Source: Chaenocephalus aceratus
Taxonomy: Eukaryota; Chordata; Actinopteri; Perciformes; Channichthyidae
DNA: 64,000 nucleotides
Assembly: GCA_023974075.1 (NCBI GenBank)
Contig: CM043800.1
Coordinates: 22,510,218 to 22,574,217, forward strand
Direction of reading: 5' to 3'
Part shown: one piece after another, positions 1 through 11,114 of the stretch
Position numbering within the stretch: position 1 is the first letter of the stretch
Layout: every line of letters begins with the position of its first letter
Notes under the pieces: model-generated
Databases searched by the model: none
The model's input: the letters and a program-made list of their open reading frames with translations, nothing else
Told to the model about the DNA's origin: nothing
Translations under genes and position numbers: made by a program

Positions 1-397
1 AATATTTCGACCAGGTTAGTGAGTGCGGTGTAGAGGTCAAACTATGCCAAATTAAACTTATATATACACATGCTATACCTTGCTATACCCGCAATCTCCG
101 TTCCAGCTGAGAGGATCTTCTCTACAGCTGGGCTGATTGTGAATCGCCTCCACACATGAAAGCTGTAGGCCTATAGCTGTCAAACTGTGATCACCAGTTC
201 AATACATTTGACAAATTCGACTTGTTTTCTACACTTATTTGAACATGGATGTATTTATTTCCAAAAATTATTGAAACATTTTTTTTCTTATTTATTTAAA
301 TAAAAAAAAAATGTTTATAGGATATGTACATTTCGGTTAACCGTTTTTTGGGGGGTCGAATATTCGAATATACATTTGCTTTCAAATTCCCATCCCT
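1..397 (+). mobile_element. hAT transposon remnant, 3' end with transposase C-terminus
   Basis: An open frame running to a TGA at 157-159 encodes a peptide ending YLAIPAISVPAERIFSTAG followed by LIVNRLHT. This is the classic hAT/ZBED transposase C-terminal dimerisation signature (SVPAERIFSTAG). The AT-rich tail that follows ends near 397 in a terminal-repeat-like stretch reading CAAATTCCCATCCCTA. The element begins before the window and lies in a kmt2b intron, so only its last part is visible. I could not see the left terminus or target duplication. Confidence 0.7.
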
Positions 398-498
398 AAT
401 GGATAATGATATTTGAGGATGAAAATACATTTGCTAACAGGCTCAGGTTTATTCTTAAAATTCATATATTTTCCTGTTACATTTATTCCCACTTTTAG

Positions 499-3400
499 CG
501 ATGTGAGCGGTGCAACCAGACCGGTGCCACAGTGGGCTGCTGTCTGACATCTTGTCAAAGCAACTACCACTTCATGTGCTCCCGCTCCCGACACTGCGTG
601 TTCCAGGAAGACAAGAAGGTCTACTGCCACAAACACCGGCATCTGATCAGTGGCAAGGTAAATTCTTCTCCTCTGATTCTTCCAGTAACTGTGCTCTGAC
701 AGTTCCACATTTTGTTCAATGTTACTTCTTTTTGTTGTTGTACAGATGATTACTGGTCAAGAATTTGAAGTAAACCGCAGGGTGTATGTGGATTTTGAGG
801 GGATCAGCCTTCGCAGGAAGTTCTTGACTGGACTGGAGCCAGAATTAATCAACATGATGATCGGTACGCCTATTTTTGAGCTGGTTACTATTTACTCCAT
901 GGCATGTACTGCCATTATGTCATGTTAACCTAATTTGTATCCACATATCTCTTTACAGGATCCCTACAGATAGACCATCTCGGTGTACTGACAGAACTTT
1001 CAGCTAGCAAAGGAAAACTGTTTCCTGTGGGATTTCAGTAAGTTGCATTTTAGCTTTTTAAACTTAATTAGACCAGTTAACCAGATGAAACATGAAATAA
1101 AAAGCACATTTAAAACGTTCTTCTTTCTGCCTCAGGTGCACCCGTTGGTACTGGAGCACAGTGAATCCGTTGCGCCGCTGCAAGTATACATGTACGGTGA
1201 GAGAGGTCCGGCCCATTGTCACTGAGAAGCCTGTTGAGGAGATGCCTGACCGAGGAGACAATAACACCATCGCTCACAGCCCCTGTCCGCCACCTGGTGC
1301 GTATTTTACTTCCAAAAAACTGCATTACATTAGGAATTGATTAATTTGAAATAAATAGATGAATGCAAATAGTTTTTTAAACCCTGTCTATTAATCTTAG
1401 AATCTGAAGCCCAAGAGATTGATGTAATGGAGACCCAACCCCCAACGGAGGAAACCTTTATCCCAGGACCTACCCTCAAGTCTGATCACGGAGCAAGGCC
1501 AAAGATTCCCAGGAGACCAGCTGGAGGAATGTCTCGACCTCTGCCATCCCCAGGTAAAAATGTGTATTTACTTTTAGTACAAGTAATTGAATTTCAACAA
1601 AATATGGTGATCTAATCAAAAGTACTCGCATCTCTATCCTGATTTCCTTTTTAGGAGTAATCCAGGCCAAACCCCACCACATATTAACCATAAGTGATTT
1701 CGACGAAACCCGAAGGGTTTGTCGCCACAATCCTCACTCACAGACTCCAGTTCTCCGCACTCACATGCCCCCCCCTCCTCTGGGCCCTCTAAGTGGGCCA
1801 ATCACCCTCCGTGCTGGAAAGTCTTCCATTCCTACTACCCCTCTTTTCCCACTTGGTGCCTCAGACAACATGTCTCCATCAACCCGCCCTGTCGGGGGTC
1901 GAAGTGCTTCCTCAGTTCGTTGCTCCGGGAATACATGCACCTCATCTTTATTTCCTCAGTCTGCGTGGCAAGAAGGTGCAGGGAACTTCCCCTCCCCAAG
2001 TCTGTCTTTCTCGCCATCCATACAACACCTTCCCAGAAACCGATTGTCATTTGATCTGAGCCAGCCTGACTCAGTCGAGGTGCCGCACAACTTCCTAGCT
2101 TCACCAGAGCCTGAAGATGTTTCCCCAGCAAATGGTACGTCACCCCAGGGCGGTTCAGATCAACAGAAAGATGAAGAGTATTTCCCTACAGTTCATTCCA
2201 CAAGGATCCACACCTGAGATTGGGCCAAGAGATGAGAACAGAACTGGAGATTGAAGAGACCCTCCTGAATGAAGGCGTGGCAATGAACTGTGGGGGACAA
2301 ATCGTGGTGGAAGGTGATGACCAGGAGGAGTTTTGGGGTAGAGCCCAAGAGGTGCCCAAGAAGAAACCTCTTGTTGCCAACATGCCACGGTCTGCAGCCT
2401 CAGCTAGGGATGACTTAGGCAACAGCTCTTCTGATGACGACATGGAGCACTACTTTGACTTCTCACGGACAATAGTGAGCTGTCCCGGATCAAAAGATCA
2501 TTCCAAGTCTCCATCCTCCCCTTCCTCCCGGCCTATGGCTCAGCTGGACGGTGTAGATGACGGTACAGAGAGTGATGCAAGTATCGTGACCAACGATGAT
2601 GCTCAGAAAGCTGAGGGTTCTCATCAAGCTCCCATACAAGCCAAAGGCCTAAATAATACAAATGTTCCCGACTCGGAAACAGCAAACAACACACAGGCTG
2701 TTCCGAGTCTGTTCCGCAAAGTATCATCCAATCATAAGCAGACAGACGCTTCATCATCCACCCTATCAGTTGCCAGCAAAAGTCCTGCAGATAGTTCCCC
2801 TCAAGATGGAACTAAATCCTCTGACACTCCTTCAGTAAATCAGGAGACCGTGCTTCCTACTCCAGCTCTTGATGCTACACCTAACTCACTCACAAAGGTG
2901 CCTGAGACTTCCTTTTCAGAGGAGTTATTCCAGAGTTGCAGTTTAGGATTTTCCACTGGAACACCGCTTGTTCTTGAGAGGTGTGACACTAGTCCACATT
3001 TGACTGGGATGGTTCCTTTGCTAGAAGGCCCACCGCTTGAGACCAAACCGTCTGATGCATGTAAACCTCTGAACTCAGGGGGGGACAGCAGCCACTCTGC
3101 TGTGTTAATCAACCACTTAACAGCTAATACAGTGGAGCCCTCATTAGCAGGCTCTGCTGATAACTGTCAGGGTGTCCTGCTGGATCTTCTTCAGCCTTCC
3201 CCTGTAATATCTACAGATTTACAGAACCCCTCTCAAGGCCTTGTAGACTCCCTGCCGATGTATTCCTGTTTACCCAGTATCAGTCAGCCTCCTCTAGCAA
3301 GTATTACACTTCAGCCAGTAACATCCTCACAAGAGTTCCCATCCATCGGGGCTTGGTCTACTAAACTGACCACCCTCAGTCCTGTTGGAGATGTAACTCA

Positions 3401-6400
3401 AACACTGCTAAATGCTCAAAAAGATCCACTGCTATCAGCTATATCAGGCCCTTGTCCCCCAGCAGGAACATGTGGAACCATTTCTCTTCCTATCTACTCC
3501 ACACAGACAATGGGTTCTACAGCTGTCACCATTGTTTCTTCTTCTGCGCCAATATCGTCTCTTTCTGTACTGTCCACGCAATGTTCGACCGCTCCAACGT
3601 CAGTCCAAACCACCTCAGCCCCTTTGATCTTAAACGGTTACAGCACTTCATCTGGGCAGAAGGAAGCGGGTCACACGATCTCCATCAACTTTTCGGCACC
3701 CAGGCCAGCTTTAGAACCTCAACAGCCTGTGGTTCCACAGGCTTTACCCGGACATGCTATTCTCACTGTGAAGGAGGTGGGGGGTCCCAATGTGGATCCT
3801 ACGCCACATGTCCTGCTGGTGAACCGCCTCGGGCAGATCTTCGTAAAGAACCCAGAAAGCAACACTTTCCAGCTGCCCACTCCCAGCTCCTCCTCCTTCA
3901 ACTGCGTCACTCAGATTGCCAGCCTTTTGCAAAGCAACGCGCTGTCAGCCACGCTGGCAGCAGCCGGACACATGAATGCTCCTCTCCCAGTCGGCAACGT
4001 TGCGACAGCAGTTCCTTCGTCGGTTACACCCACAGTTCAGAATCCATCCACAATTACACAGCTGCTTACTAACAATAGCAATGGTCCAGTGACATCAGTT
4101 GATGTGAAGAAGCCAAGAAAGAGTGCAAAAACACCAAAAGATGAAACCACTGCTGAGGTGAAAAAAACAAAGAAGAAGAAGAAGGATTCAAATGGCACAA
4201 AAAAATCCAAGTCATCCAAGACCTCGGGGCAGTCTGCTCCGTCTACTGACACTCCTCCCATGACTCCCGCTGAGAGTGCTCAAGCTATTATCAATCAAGC
4301 AATGGCGAGTAACTACACCCCCAAGTGGAGTGGGCTTCGATCACTAAGCCCTTCTTCGCTCGTTTTACCACCTGGACTATTAATTGAGCCGGAGCCTCCA
4401 GCGTTGCCCACCTCTCCACCAGTAACCCCGACACCAGCTCCCGCAGCTCGACCTCGCACACACGTCCGCATGAAGAGAGTGTCTTCGCTTTCAGACCGTA
4501 TTGTCACAAAGAAGTCTAAGGTTGACTTCCTAAAACCAGAGCCCCCCGTTGAGGAAGAGGAGCGTAGCAAACCCGTCTTTCCAACCATTTCCAGCAGGGC
4601 TTCAGGGGTCCGCATCAAGACCCCGACAGTGAAAGGAGTGCTGAACCTGGACCAGTTAAAGGAAGAGCATATGAGCGCGTCTGATAGCTCAGGGTAAGAT
4701 TTTACATTATTTTCATTTGTAAATAATTGAGAACTGATTAGAATATGTAAGCTTATATCTTAGCATTTTAACTCTAGACACGTTTAACATTAAGTTTAGT
4801 GCATTTATTTACTGTTTTGTGATATATATTTTTTGCTCTTTTCTTTCTCAGATCAGAGCCATGGGAGTTGGCTCAGGGCGAACAAGGCAAACAGCATGCA
4901 TGGGAACCAGTCGGACACAGCACCCTGACTGACTGGAAGAAATACTCTGGTAATGTTGAGTTTAAACTGCATTATTAACTAAAGATTTATATACATTGAA
5001 AAATATATTTCATGTCTGTTATGTATGATTTCACAATTACTAATGCAGGGTACTTTGTTGAAATTGTGGCTTTATCATTTAAGAAAAGTATGAATGACTA
5101 AACATTTAATCTGTATATCTTTAGGCGCTGCTTCTACCTCAGATGAGGAACCACCCCTGTCTGATAAGGAGGAGGACTATCGAACCAACAGAGATCATCC
5201 ACACTTAAGATTTGAGATAACCAGTGACGATGGCTTCAGTGCAGAGGCAGACAGTATTGAGGGTAAGGCTAACATATCAAAATAAATATTTCCCTTAAAC
5301 TATTAAACATGTTCTGGAAGTAACAAAACAAGTTTCTCGATGTGGTAATTCTGCAGCCTGTTATGTTCGTTGTGCTCACTTCTTCTCCCCTGTCCCTCCA
5401 GTGGCTTGGAAAGCGGTGGTTGACGGGGTGCAGGAGGCCCGGGCTATTGCGAGGCTGAGACCTCTGACCTTACAGAAGATCACCGGCTCCCGTATGCTGG
5501 GTCTGGTCCACGACGCAGTGGTGTTTCTGCTAGAGCAACTTCAAGGCGCGCACCGCTGTCAACGCCATGCCTTCCGCTTCTTCAAACAGTTCACGGCGGA
5601 GGACGACCTCCCTGTCAATCCCAGCGGCTGTGCCCGCTCTGAGATGTACCTCAGGTATGTGTACCAGGCCCATTTCAGTTTAGCTCTTGTGTCTTTTTTT
5701 AATCTTTTAACTTATCATATTCCCTACATTTAGATGGGAAAAGTATAGGTCAGGGGTCGGCAACCTTTTTGATATGAAGTGCCATTAAAAATAAATGTTT
5801 TGATCGACGATCGTGAATTGTACTAAACACTGCACCACGGAGGAAAGTGGGCGGGAAATCGCCTCGAGTTAAAGAGAGCGGGGCTGCGTTGCGTGCATGG
5901 CTTCCTTCTGCAGGTAACGGGGAGACGCGCTCTGGCGGCGGGCTCGTTCAGGATCCGAAAATAACATTTAAATATTTTTGCACACTTATTCCACTTATTC
6001 CTAGTGTGCCACTGGTTACGGTGCCCCGTGCCAATTTTGGCACGCGTGCCAGGGGTTGCCGACCCCTGGTATAGGTAGTAAAGCATTGCAAAGTATTTGA
6101 CTTTTTGAAGAAGCCTTACTCATCTTAACATGATATCATTTTCTCTTATCTCTCAACAGAAAGTCGACATTTGACATTTTCAACTTCCTGGCTTCTCAGC
6201 ATAGAACGCTTCCTGACAATGGGCCTTATGATGATGAGGAAGATGAGGTTCTGTTGAAGTCTACAAGGTCAGGCGTCACTCATCTAGCTGCAGTTTTCTT
6301 TCCTCCATGAAAATATATTAACACTTGAAGTTACACCTTTGACATTTTTTTGGATGTTTTTTTAAATGATTGTCTTTTTTCTCATAGGCGGGCTACTAGT

Positions 6401-8246
6401 TTGGAGTTACCAATGGCCATGCGCTTCCGGCATCTGGAAAGGACATCTAAAGAGGCTGTAGGCGTGTACAGGTCAGCACAGAACTACTTTTTCCATTTAA
6501 TCTGAATACCATGTATTACTCGTAAAATATTTTGATCGGGGTTCACTTCTTGGAGGAGCACTTTGGGAAAACAGTGTTAGGTTTGAATAATTAGGGTGGT
6601 TTTGAATTGAATTCTTATGAACAAACGCCAAAGGGAATCAAACAAGGAGATGCAATCATTATCAGTTACACATATGGGCCAACATTTAAGTCAACGTGTA
6701 AAAGAACACATTCATGTAATAGGCAAAACTACAAAATAATAACATTACTTTTTTTTTATTATTGCAAATACTTTTTAGTCTACCCAAATGATTGTTAAGC
6801 AAATGTGGGCTTTTTACAAGAAAGCTTGTGAAATAGTTGAATTGAGACAAACTAATGATCAATGGGTAACGTCCATTGAAATGAATATGTAGTGTTGGTG
6901 CCATCTAGAGGTGAAGTGCTGTCAACCTTTGCAGGATCACTCTTCTGTTAGTGCTCAGTAGAGTTCATCCAAATTCAAACTGCAAGTGAGGTGCCTTCAA
7001 GATGTACAACACTTTGTTAAAGTCCTTCAAGAATTTATGAATATACAGATTTTGGGGTTTATCCAAATGGGAAGATTGGATAATATTTGTAGGTGAGGTG
7101 GAGAACATGAATTATTATTATATAATAAAAACGACTGTAATGAATCAATATCTGTTATATTGATTGTCTGACAAAAACAGGGGAGAGCTGACTGAACCAG
7201 TGTAGATTTGTGATATTAGTCAAGATAATGTGTGCAGCATTCCTAAGTTGTAACCACAGAAGAGCTTCGGGCAGCTCTAAAGTAACTGCAGAATGTAATG
7301 GCTCCAAGCTGTTTTAAAGCAGATGAAATCAACAGGAAGCTACAGTTCAAACAAAAGCCGACTGGCTTAAAGCTAAAGCTCAGAAACAGGACAAAGAAAA
7401 CATCCCTTACTGTGATCCAGTCTGGCTCCAAGACACAGTGGTCCTTTGAGCAAAATTAACATATTGATGTTCAGGAGTACAGATATGCTAGTCATCATCG
7501 CAGTTCGGACCTGAATAACAATCTTTCAATATTATCAACAACACTTACAAAAACACTTAATGATATTGATAAGCCGGATAGTGTTATCCCTTATTTGTCT
7601 TTAATGACTCGTTTATTCTCAATTATCGGAGGAAATGTGGGTCCAGAAACCGGGTTGTATCTGCACCTCGACAGTCTCATCATGTCTGACCATTCTTGAC
7701 TTTTTTACTTCTGTTGCAGGTCTGCTATCCATGGCCGTGGTCTTTTCTGCAAGAGGAACATTGAAGCAGGGGAGATGGTCATCGAATATGCCGGCATCGT
7801 CATCCGCTCAGTGCTCACGGACAAAAGGGAGAAGTACTACGATGGCAAGGTCAGTCGGGTTTCTCTTCCTTTGATCGGTTTCATTCCAATGTACTTTACT
7901 ATAATTGAAGGTTAAAGTTTCAGAAGGTCAGCGGATGTATCAAAAGACTTCCTTTTTTTTGCCTTCGCAGGGTATTGGCTGTTATATGTTCCGCATTGAC
8001 GACTTTGATGTGGTGGATGCTACCATGCACGGCAACGCAGCGAGGTTCATCAACCACTCGTGCGAACCCAACTGCTACTCTCGAGTGATCAACGTGGAAG
8101 GCCGCAAGCATATTGTCATCTTTGCTCTTCGGAAGATCTACAGGGGGGAGGAGCTCACCTATGACTACAAGTTCCCCATCGAAGACGCCAGCAGCAAACT
8201 CAACTGCAACTGCGGGGCCCGGAGATGTCGCCGGTACCTCAACTGA
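499..8246 (+). CDS. kmt2b: kmt2b (MLL-family H3K4 methyltransferase), 3' part, 13 exons
   Basis: Nuclear histone H3 lysine-4 methyltransferase of the trithorax/MLL family. Exons: 499-657, 746-863, 959-1037, 1136-1296, 1401-1553, 1655-4693, 4852-4949, 5125-5261, 5402-5654, 6160-6267, 6388-6471, 7720-7849, 7971-8246; about 1,600 codons, with the N-terminus outside the window. In order: the Cys/His-rich end of the extended PHD finger (exon 1), FYRN (exons 2-4), a roughly 1,000-codon low-complexity Ser/Thr/Pro exon with a Taspase1 site and a Lys-rich NLS-like stretch, FYRC (exons 8-9), a WDR5-binding Win motif, then SET with [10 protein letters not shown] and post-[19 protein letters not shown]2B rather than KMT2A is favoured by [37 protein letters not shown] and [10 protein letters not shown], and by the neighbours igflr1, zbtb32 and aplp1. 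Odd: the frame of the large exon breaks between about 2172 and 2217. All other junctions are in phase. Confidence 0.93.
2541..2561 (+). other. kmt2b: Taspase1 cleavage site in Kmt2b
   Basis: The codons read QLDGVDD, followed by GTESD. This matches the second Taspase1 site of MLL-family proteins, where cleavage falls between Asp and Gly (after base 2549). Family knowledge says that cleavage gives N- and C-terminal fragments that re-associate through FYRN and FYRC, and both of those domains are present here on either side of the site. Confidence 0.9.
5626..5654 (+). other. kmt2b: WDR5-interacting (Win) motif region of Kmt2b
   Basis: The peptide [11 protein letters not shown] corresponds to the Win motif of MLL proteins (GSARAEVHLRK in human KMT2A). 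The central Arg that docks into WDR5, its preceding Ala and the following acidic residue are kept. It lies between FYRC and SET, as in the family. Confidence 0.75.
5751..6068. mobile_element. 318-bp hAT MITE in a kmt2b intron
   Basis: The element starts CAGGGGTCGGCAACC and ends GGGGTTGCCGACCCCTG, which form inverted termini. It is flanked by a perfect 8-bp target duplication, GTATAGGT, at 5743-5750 and 6069-6076. Eight-base duplications and CAG...CTG ends are hAT hallmarks. There is no transposase inside, so it is a non-autonomous MITE. It lies between the FYRC exon 5402-5654 and the exon at 6160. Confidence 0.93.
6472..7719 (+). other. kmt2b intron, no recognisable content
   Basis: This 1.25-kb intron separates the last pre-SET exon from the first SET exon. 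It is AT-rich. I see no open frame with homology, no transposon termini and no RNA gene in it. Confidence 0.6.
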
Positions 8247-10590
8247 GACACCCCTCATGTGAAAATGGGAGGATCCTGTTTACTAGCTAGCCTTAAATTA
8301 AGGTGGATTGGGTTTTGGGGGAGGGGGGTAGGGCACCTTGGAAAGGGGAATAAGCCACTATTGGACCAGAAGAGGATATTTGGCTGGTCAGAAGTCATTT
8401 GTGGACATTTTTATTGATTATAGAAGAAGAAGAGATTAACCTGCACAGAACGTTTATATGAGTCATGTCTCTTCTTTTTCCCCGTGAAAGAGTTCAGATG
8501 AAAAACGTACCCATCAACGTCTTAACCACAGCAGTAAATATTGTTGAGGAAGTGGTTTTGGTGTTCATGTGAACAGGACGTTGAACCAGATGTTGAAGTG
8601 TAGGAGGTTCCTGGATCAGTACACCAACAGAACTTCTGCAATACACACGTCAAGCCTTATCTGTTTGAATCATTGCTGAAAACCTATAGGTAGACTTTGA
8701 GAGATTCACTATGTTTTATTACATTTTCTTTTTTGGGGGGGGGGGGGGGTTATGTCTGTCTATAGTACACTTGTAATCACGATTGCTCCATCCTCCAGTG
8801 ATGGTAACATTATAGCTTCATCCGTGCAGTGGTGAAGTCAGTTTTTGAGCCATACAGTCACTCAATCCTTCGTGTGTTTTATCTTACATTTAACACTTCT
8901 CGCGTTGTTAATGACTTCTTTTCTTTTAAGACTCTTTTTGTTTTCCAGTGAATAACAAAACAACCATGGTGCTACGTTTTGATGGGTCTTTTATGTCTCT
9001 CGTTGGACGAAGATGTCCTGCAAATCAGGAATTGTTTAGCTGTTTATTCACCATTTATCCTAAATTGATGCACTCAAGCAGCACTCTTATTGTCATTAGA
9101 GTTTAGTGTCTGCTAAGTTTCACACTTCGGATCATTGGTGTGCCACGCATCACCTACTCTCTTCCTGTGTAGATTTCAAAAATAGATATAACGGTTTCAC
9201 TCAGTGTCATATTTATAAAGGCAGAGACATGTCTTCAAGGCGTGTTTTTTCTTCCGCTGTACAGTGTATGTAGCAAACACTACCCAAGCCAAAAGTTAAG
9301 AGTTGTGGTGAATAATAGTTTTAAAAATATATATTTGATGTGTCTCATGGCAGATGCTCATTACTTATTGCAATAAGATGTGCTGCCCTACAGTTGCACA
9401 CAAATAACCATCAAACATACAAATTATCTTCGTCTTTGAAAAACCTGCTAGTTGATCTCTTTGCATCGCCACTGAGTGTGTGTTCGGCTCCTGCTCCATC
9501 CAGAAAACACTGAGTCTGAGATGGAGTTGAGAGAGTGTGCTCGGCACCTTAAAATAATGTTCAATGTTGTTTTTAGCCGGTGTTCAGTGCCGTCATTGAT
9601 GAGGCTTTTGTAATTCACACACTGTTCTAATTGGTAGTGATATTTATTCATGTTCTGATTTCTTTTTTAATGGTAAAAGGTTGTGCTTTGTATAAATGGT
9701 GGCGGTCTAGTGTATGAGGAGATCTCCCCCTATCTCTTGTTTGTTTACAATTGATGTCCTTTTACTAATTTACTTGAATTTTCATTTGGGGCAGTTGTGT
9801 CATGCATTCAAGCCTTTATTGACAGAAGTTGTTCTATTAAGCAGGTATTTTTAAAGAATCATTTATATTTTTATTTTTTTCTTACGGTAAATTACTGACG
9901 GTCTTAGAATCATCCACAGGAGTAAAGTGAGCACTGTTTCCCTCCCCATGCCAATGGTCATCTTTTTTCCCCCTAATTACGTTTTGTCTTGATCTTACTC
10001 CCCTTTCCTTCTTGCATGTCCAATCACTGGGATGGAGCCCAGATCACCTTGTGTCAATCACCTAGCTGACAACAAGAGCAGAGTCACTCCCAACTCCTTG
10101 CAAGGATTCTACCTCAGCTGTTTAGACAGATGTTTGGGAATACTGATGCAAAAAGAGAGGATGGTAATTTAAAGAGTATCATGGTTTTAATGTCTGGCAG
10201 AGCTGGTGAGTCAGTGTGTGTCTGTAGGTGCCTATGTTTGTCACTGTGTGTGTGAGTTTGCAATGAAGGATGGAAGCACTAGTCAAAACCTGAAGTTATC
10301 ATGACCATCTCTCCCAGAATCTGTTAAGAAAGCTGTATGTTATATATACACACATATATAAAGATATATATATATATATATATATATAGTAGGGTTATTT
10401 TAAAGTAAGTGTAAAAGACAAAAAATAAGAAAATATGTGATCTTTAAATGTACGTCTTTGTTACCATGTACAAATAAACCCTGGGTTTGTAAATATTTGT
10501 ATACATATTTCTAAACCTGTTTAATTTTTCTATGCACTTTTTTATTTATAATGTTATTTGCTTAATAAAGATGTTAAGATGTTTGAATAC
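8247..10590 (+). other. kmt2b: putative kmt2b 3' UTR
   Basis: Non-coding sequence follows the kmt2b stop for about 2.3 kb. A canonical AATAAA at 10564-10569 in a T-rich context is the best polyadenylation signal. The stretch includes a poly-G run near 8735-8750 and a (TA)n run at about 10362-10387. The extent is inferred: no transcript evidence is available. Confidence 0.5.
10564..10569 (+). terminator. kmt2b: candidate polyadenylation signal for kmt2b
   Basis: AATAAA followed within 25-40 bases by T-rich sequence, about 2.3 kb after the stop codon. Earlier AATAAA-like hexamers (for example near 10472) exist, so alternative ends are possible. Confidence 0.45.
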
Positions 10591-10805
10591 ATTTCTATTT
10601 TTTTATTTGAAAAGGTTAAAGTAGAAAAAAGAATGATGAAAAGCAATACACTGTTTTCAGAATGTATAAAGGCCACTGTTAGAATAAAAAACAAAGAGTC
10701 TGACGTTTCGTGAATTAAGTTACTTTTACATGAAGAAATGTTGGTATTTTGAAAATAAATTCATATTTTTTACCCCAAAAAAAATATTGAAAGACATAAC
10801 AGGAT

Positions 10806-10839
10806 AGGTTGGTCTGAGTATGCTTACTCAGACCAACCT
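10806..10839. repeat. perfect hairpin, 15-bp arms, 4-base loop
   Basis: AGGTTGGTCTGAGTA, then TGCT, then the exact reverse complement. It lies in the short space between the convergent kmt2b and igflr1 3' ends. It could be a terminal repeat footprint or a structured RNA end; no function can be assigned. Confidence 0.7.
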
Positions 10840-10879
10840 CAGATTGGATTACATGTTGGAGTTTTGTCAGTAATGATCG

Positions 10880-11100
10880 CAGAAAGCCCAAACTCTGGAG
10901 TCATAACTGTCCGGCTTAGACTGTGAGCCGTAGGGTCGCTGGTTCAAGTCCCGTAAAGACTTAAAATATGGAGTGTAGACTGGTACTTGGAGAGGTCCCA
11001 GTTCACCTCCTGGGCCCTGCCGTGGTGCCCTTGAGCAAAGCACCGGACACTCCCAATTGCTCAATACAATTACAACCGCTACCCACTGCTCCTACTACTA
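10880..11100 (+). mobile_element. tRNA-like SINE fragment
   Basis: Contains a B-box-like GGTTCAAGTCCC after GGTCGCT, then a fish-SINE-like body with CCTTGAGCAAAGCACCGGACAC and CCCAATTGCTC. It abuts the igflr1 stop codon, so it would form part of that gene's 3' UTR on the opposite strand. The tRNA-like part lacks a complete cloverleaf, so it is not a tRNA gene. The family name is not certain. Confidence 0.6.
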
Positions 11101-11114
11101 TGGTGGAAGGAATG

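Noticed and set aside
2135..2191. 57-nt micro-intron in the large kmt2b exon
   Set aside because: The splice sites look good, but the length is a multiple of three, so removing it leaves the same frame and the TGA at 2215 remains.
3412..4261. Alternative-frame open frames across the large kmt2b exon
   Set aside because: They overlap the in-phase coding frame, are rich in Ser/His/Gln as frame shadows of Ser/Pro repeats, and show no domains.
499..8246. Calling the methyltransferase kmt2a instead of kmt2b
   Set aside because: Several diagnostic positions in the FYRC-SET part ([28 protein letters not shown]) match KMT2B, and the neighbours are those of human KMT2B. A few residues ([16 protein letters not shown]) are KMT2A-like, so I lowered confidence slightly.
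10930..10960. tRNA gene from the GGTTCAAGTCCC box
   Set aside because: Only a B-box-like piece exists, with no acceptor or anticodon stems; the context is a SINE.
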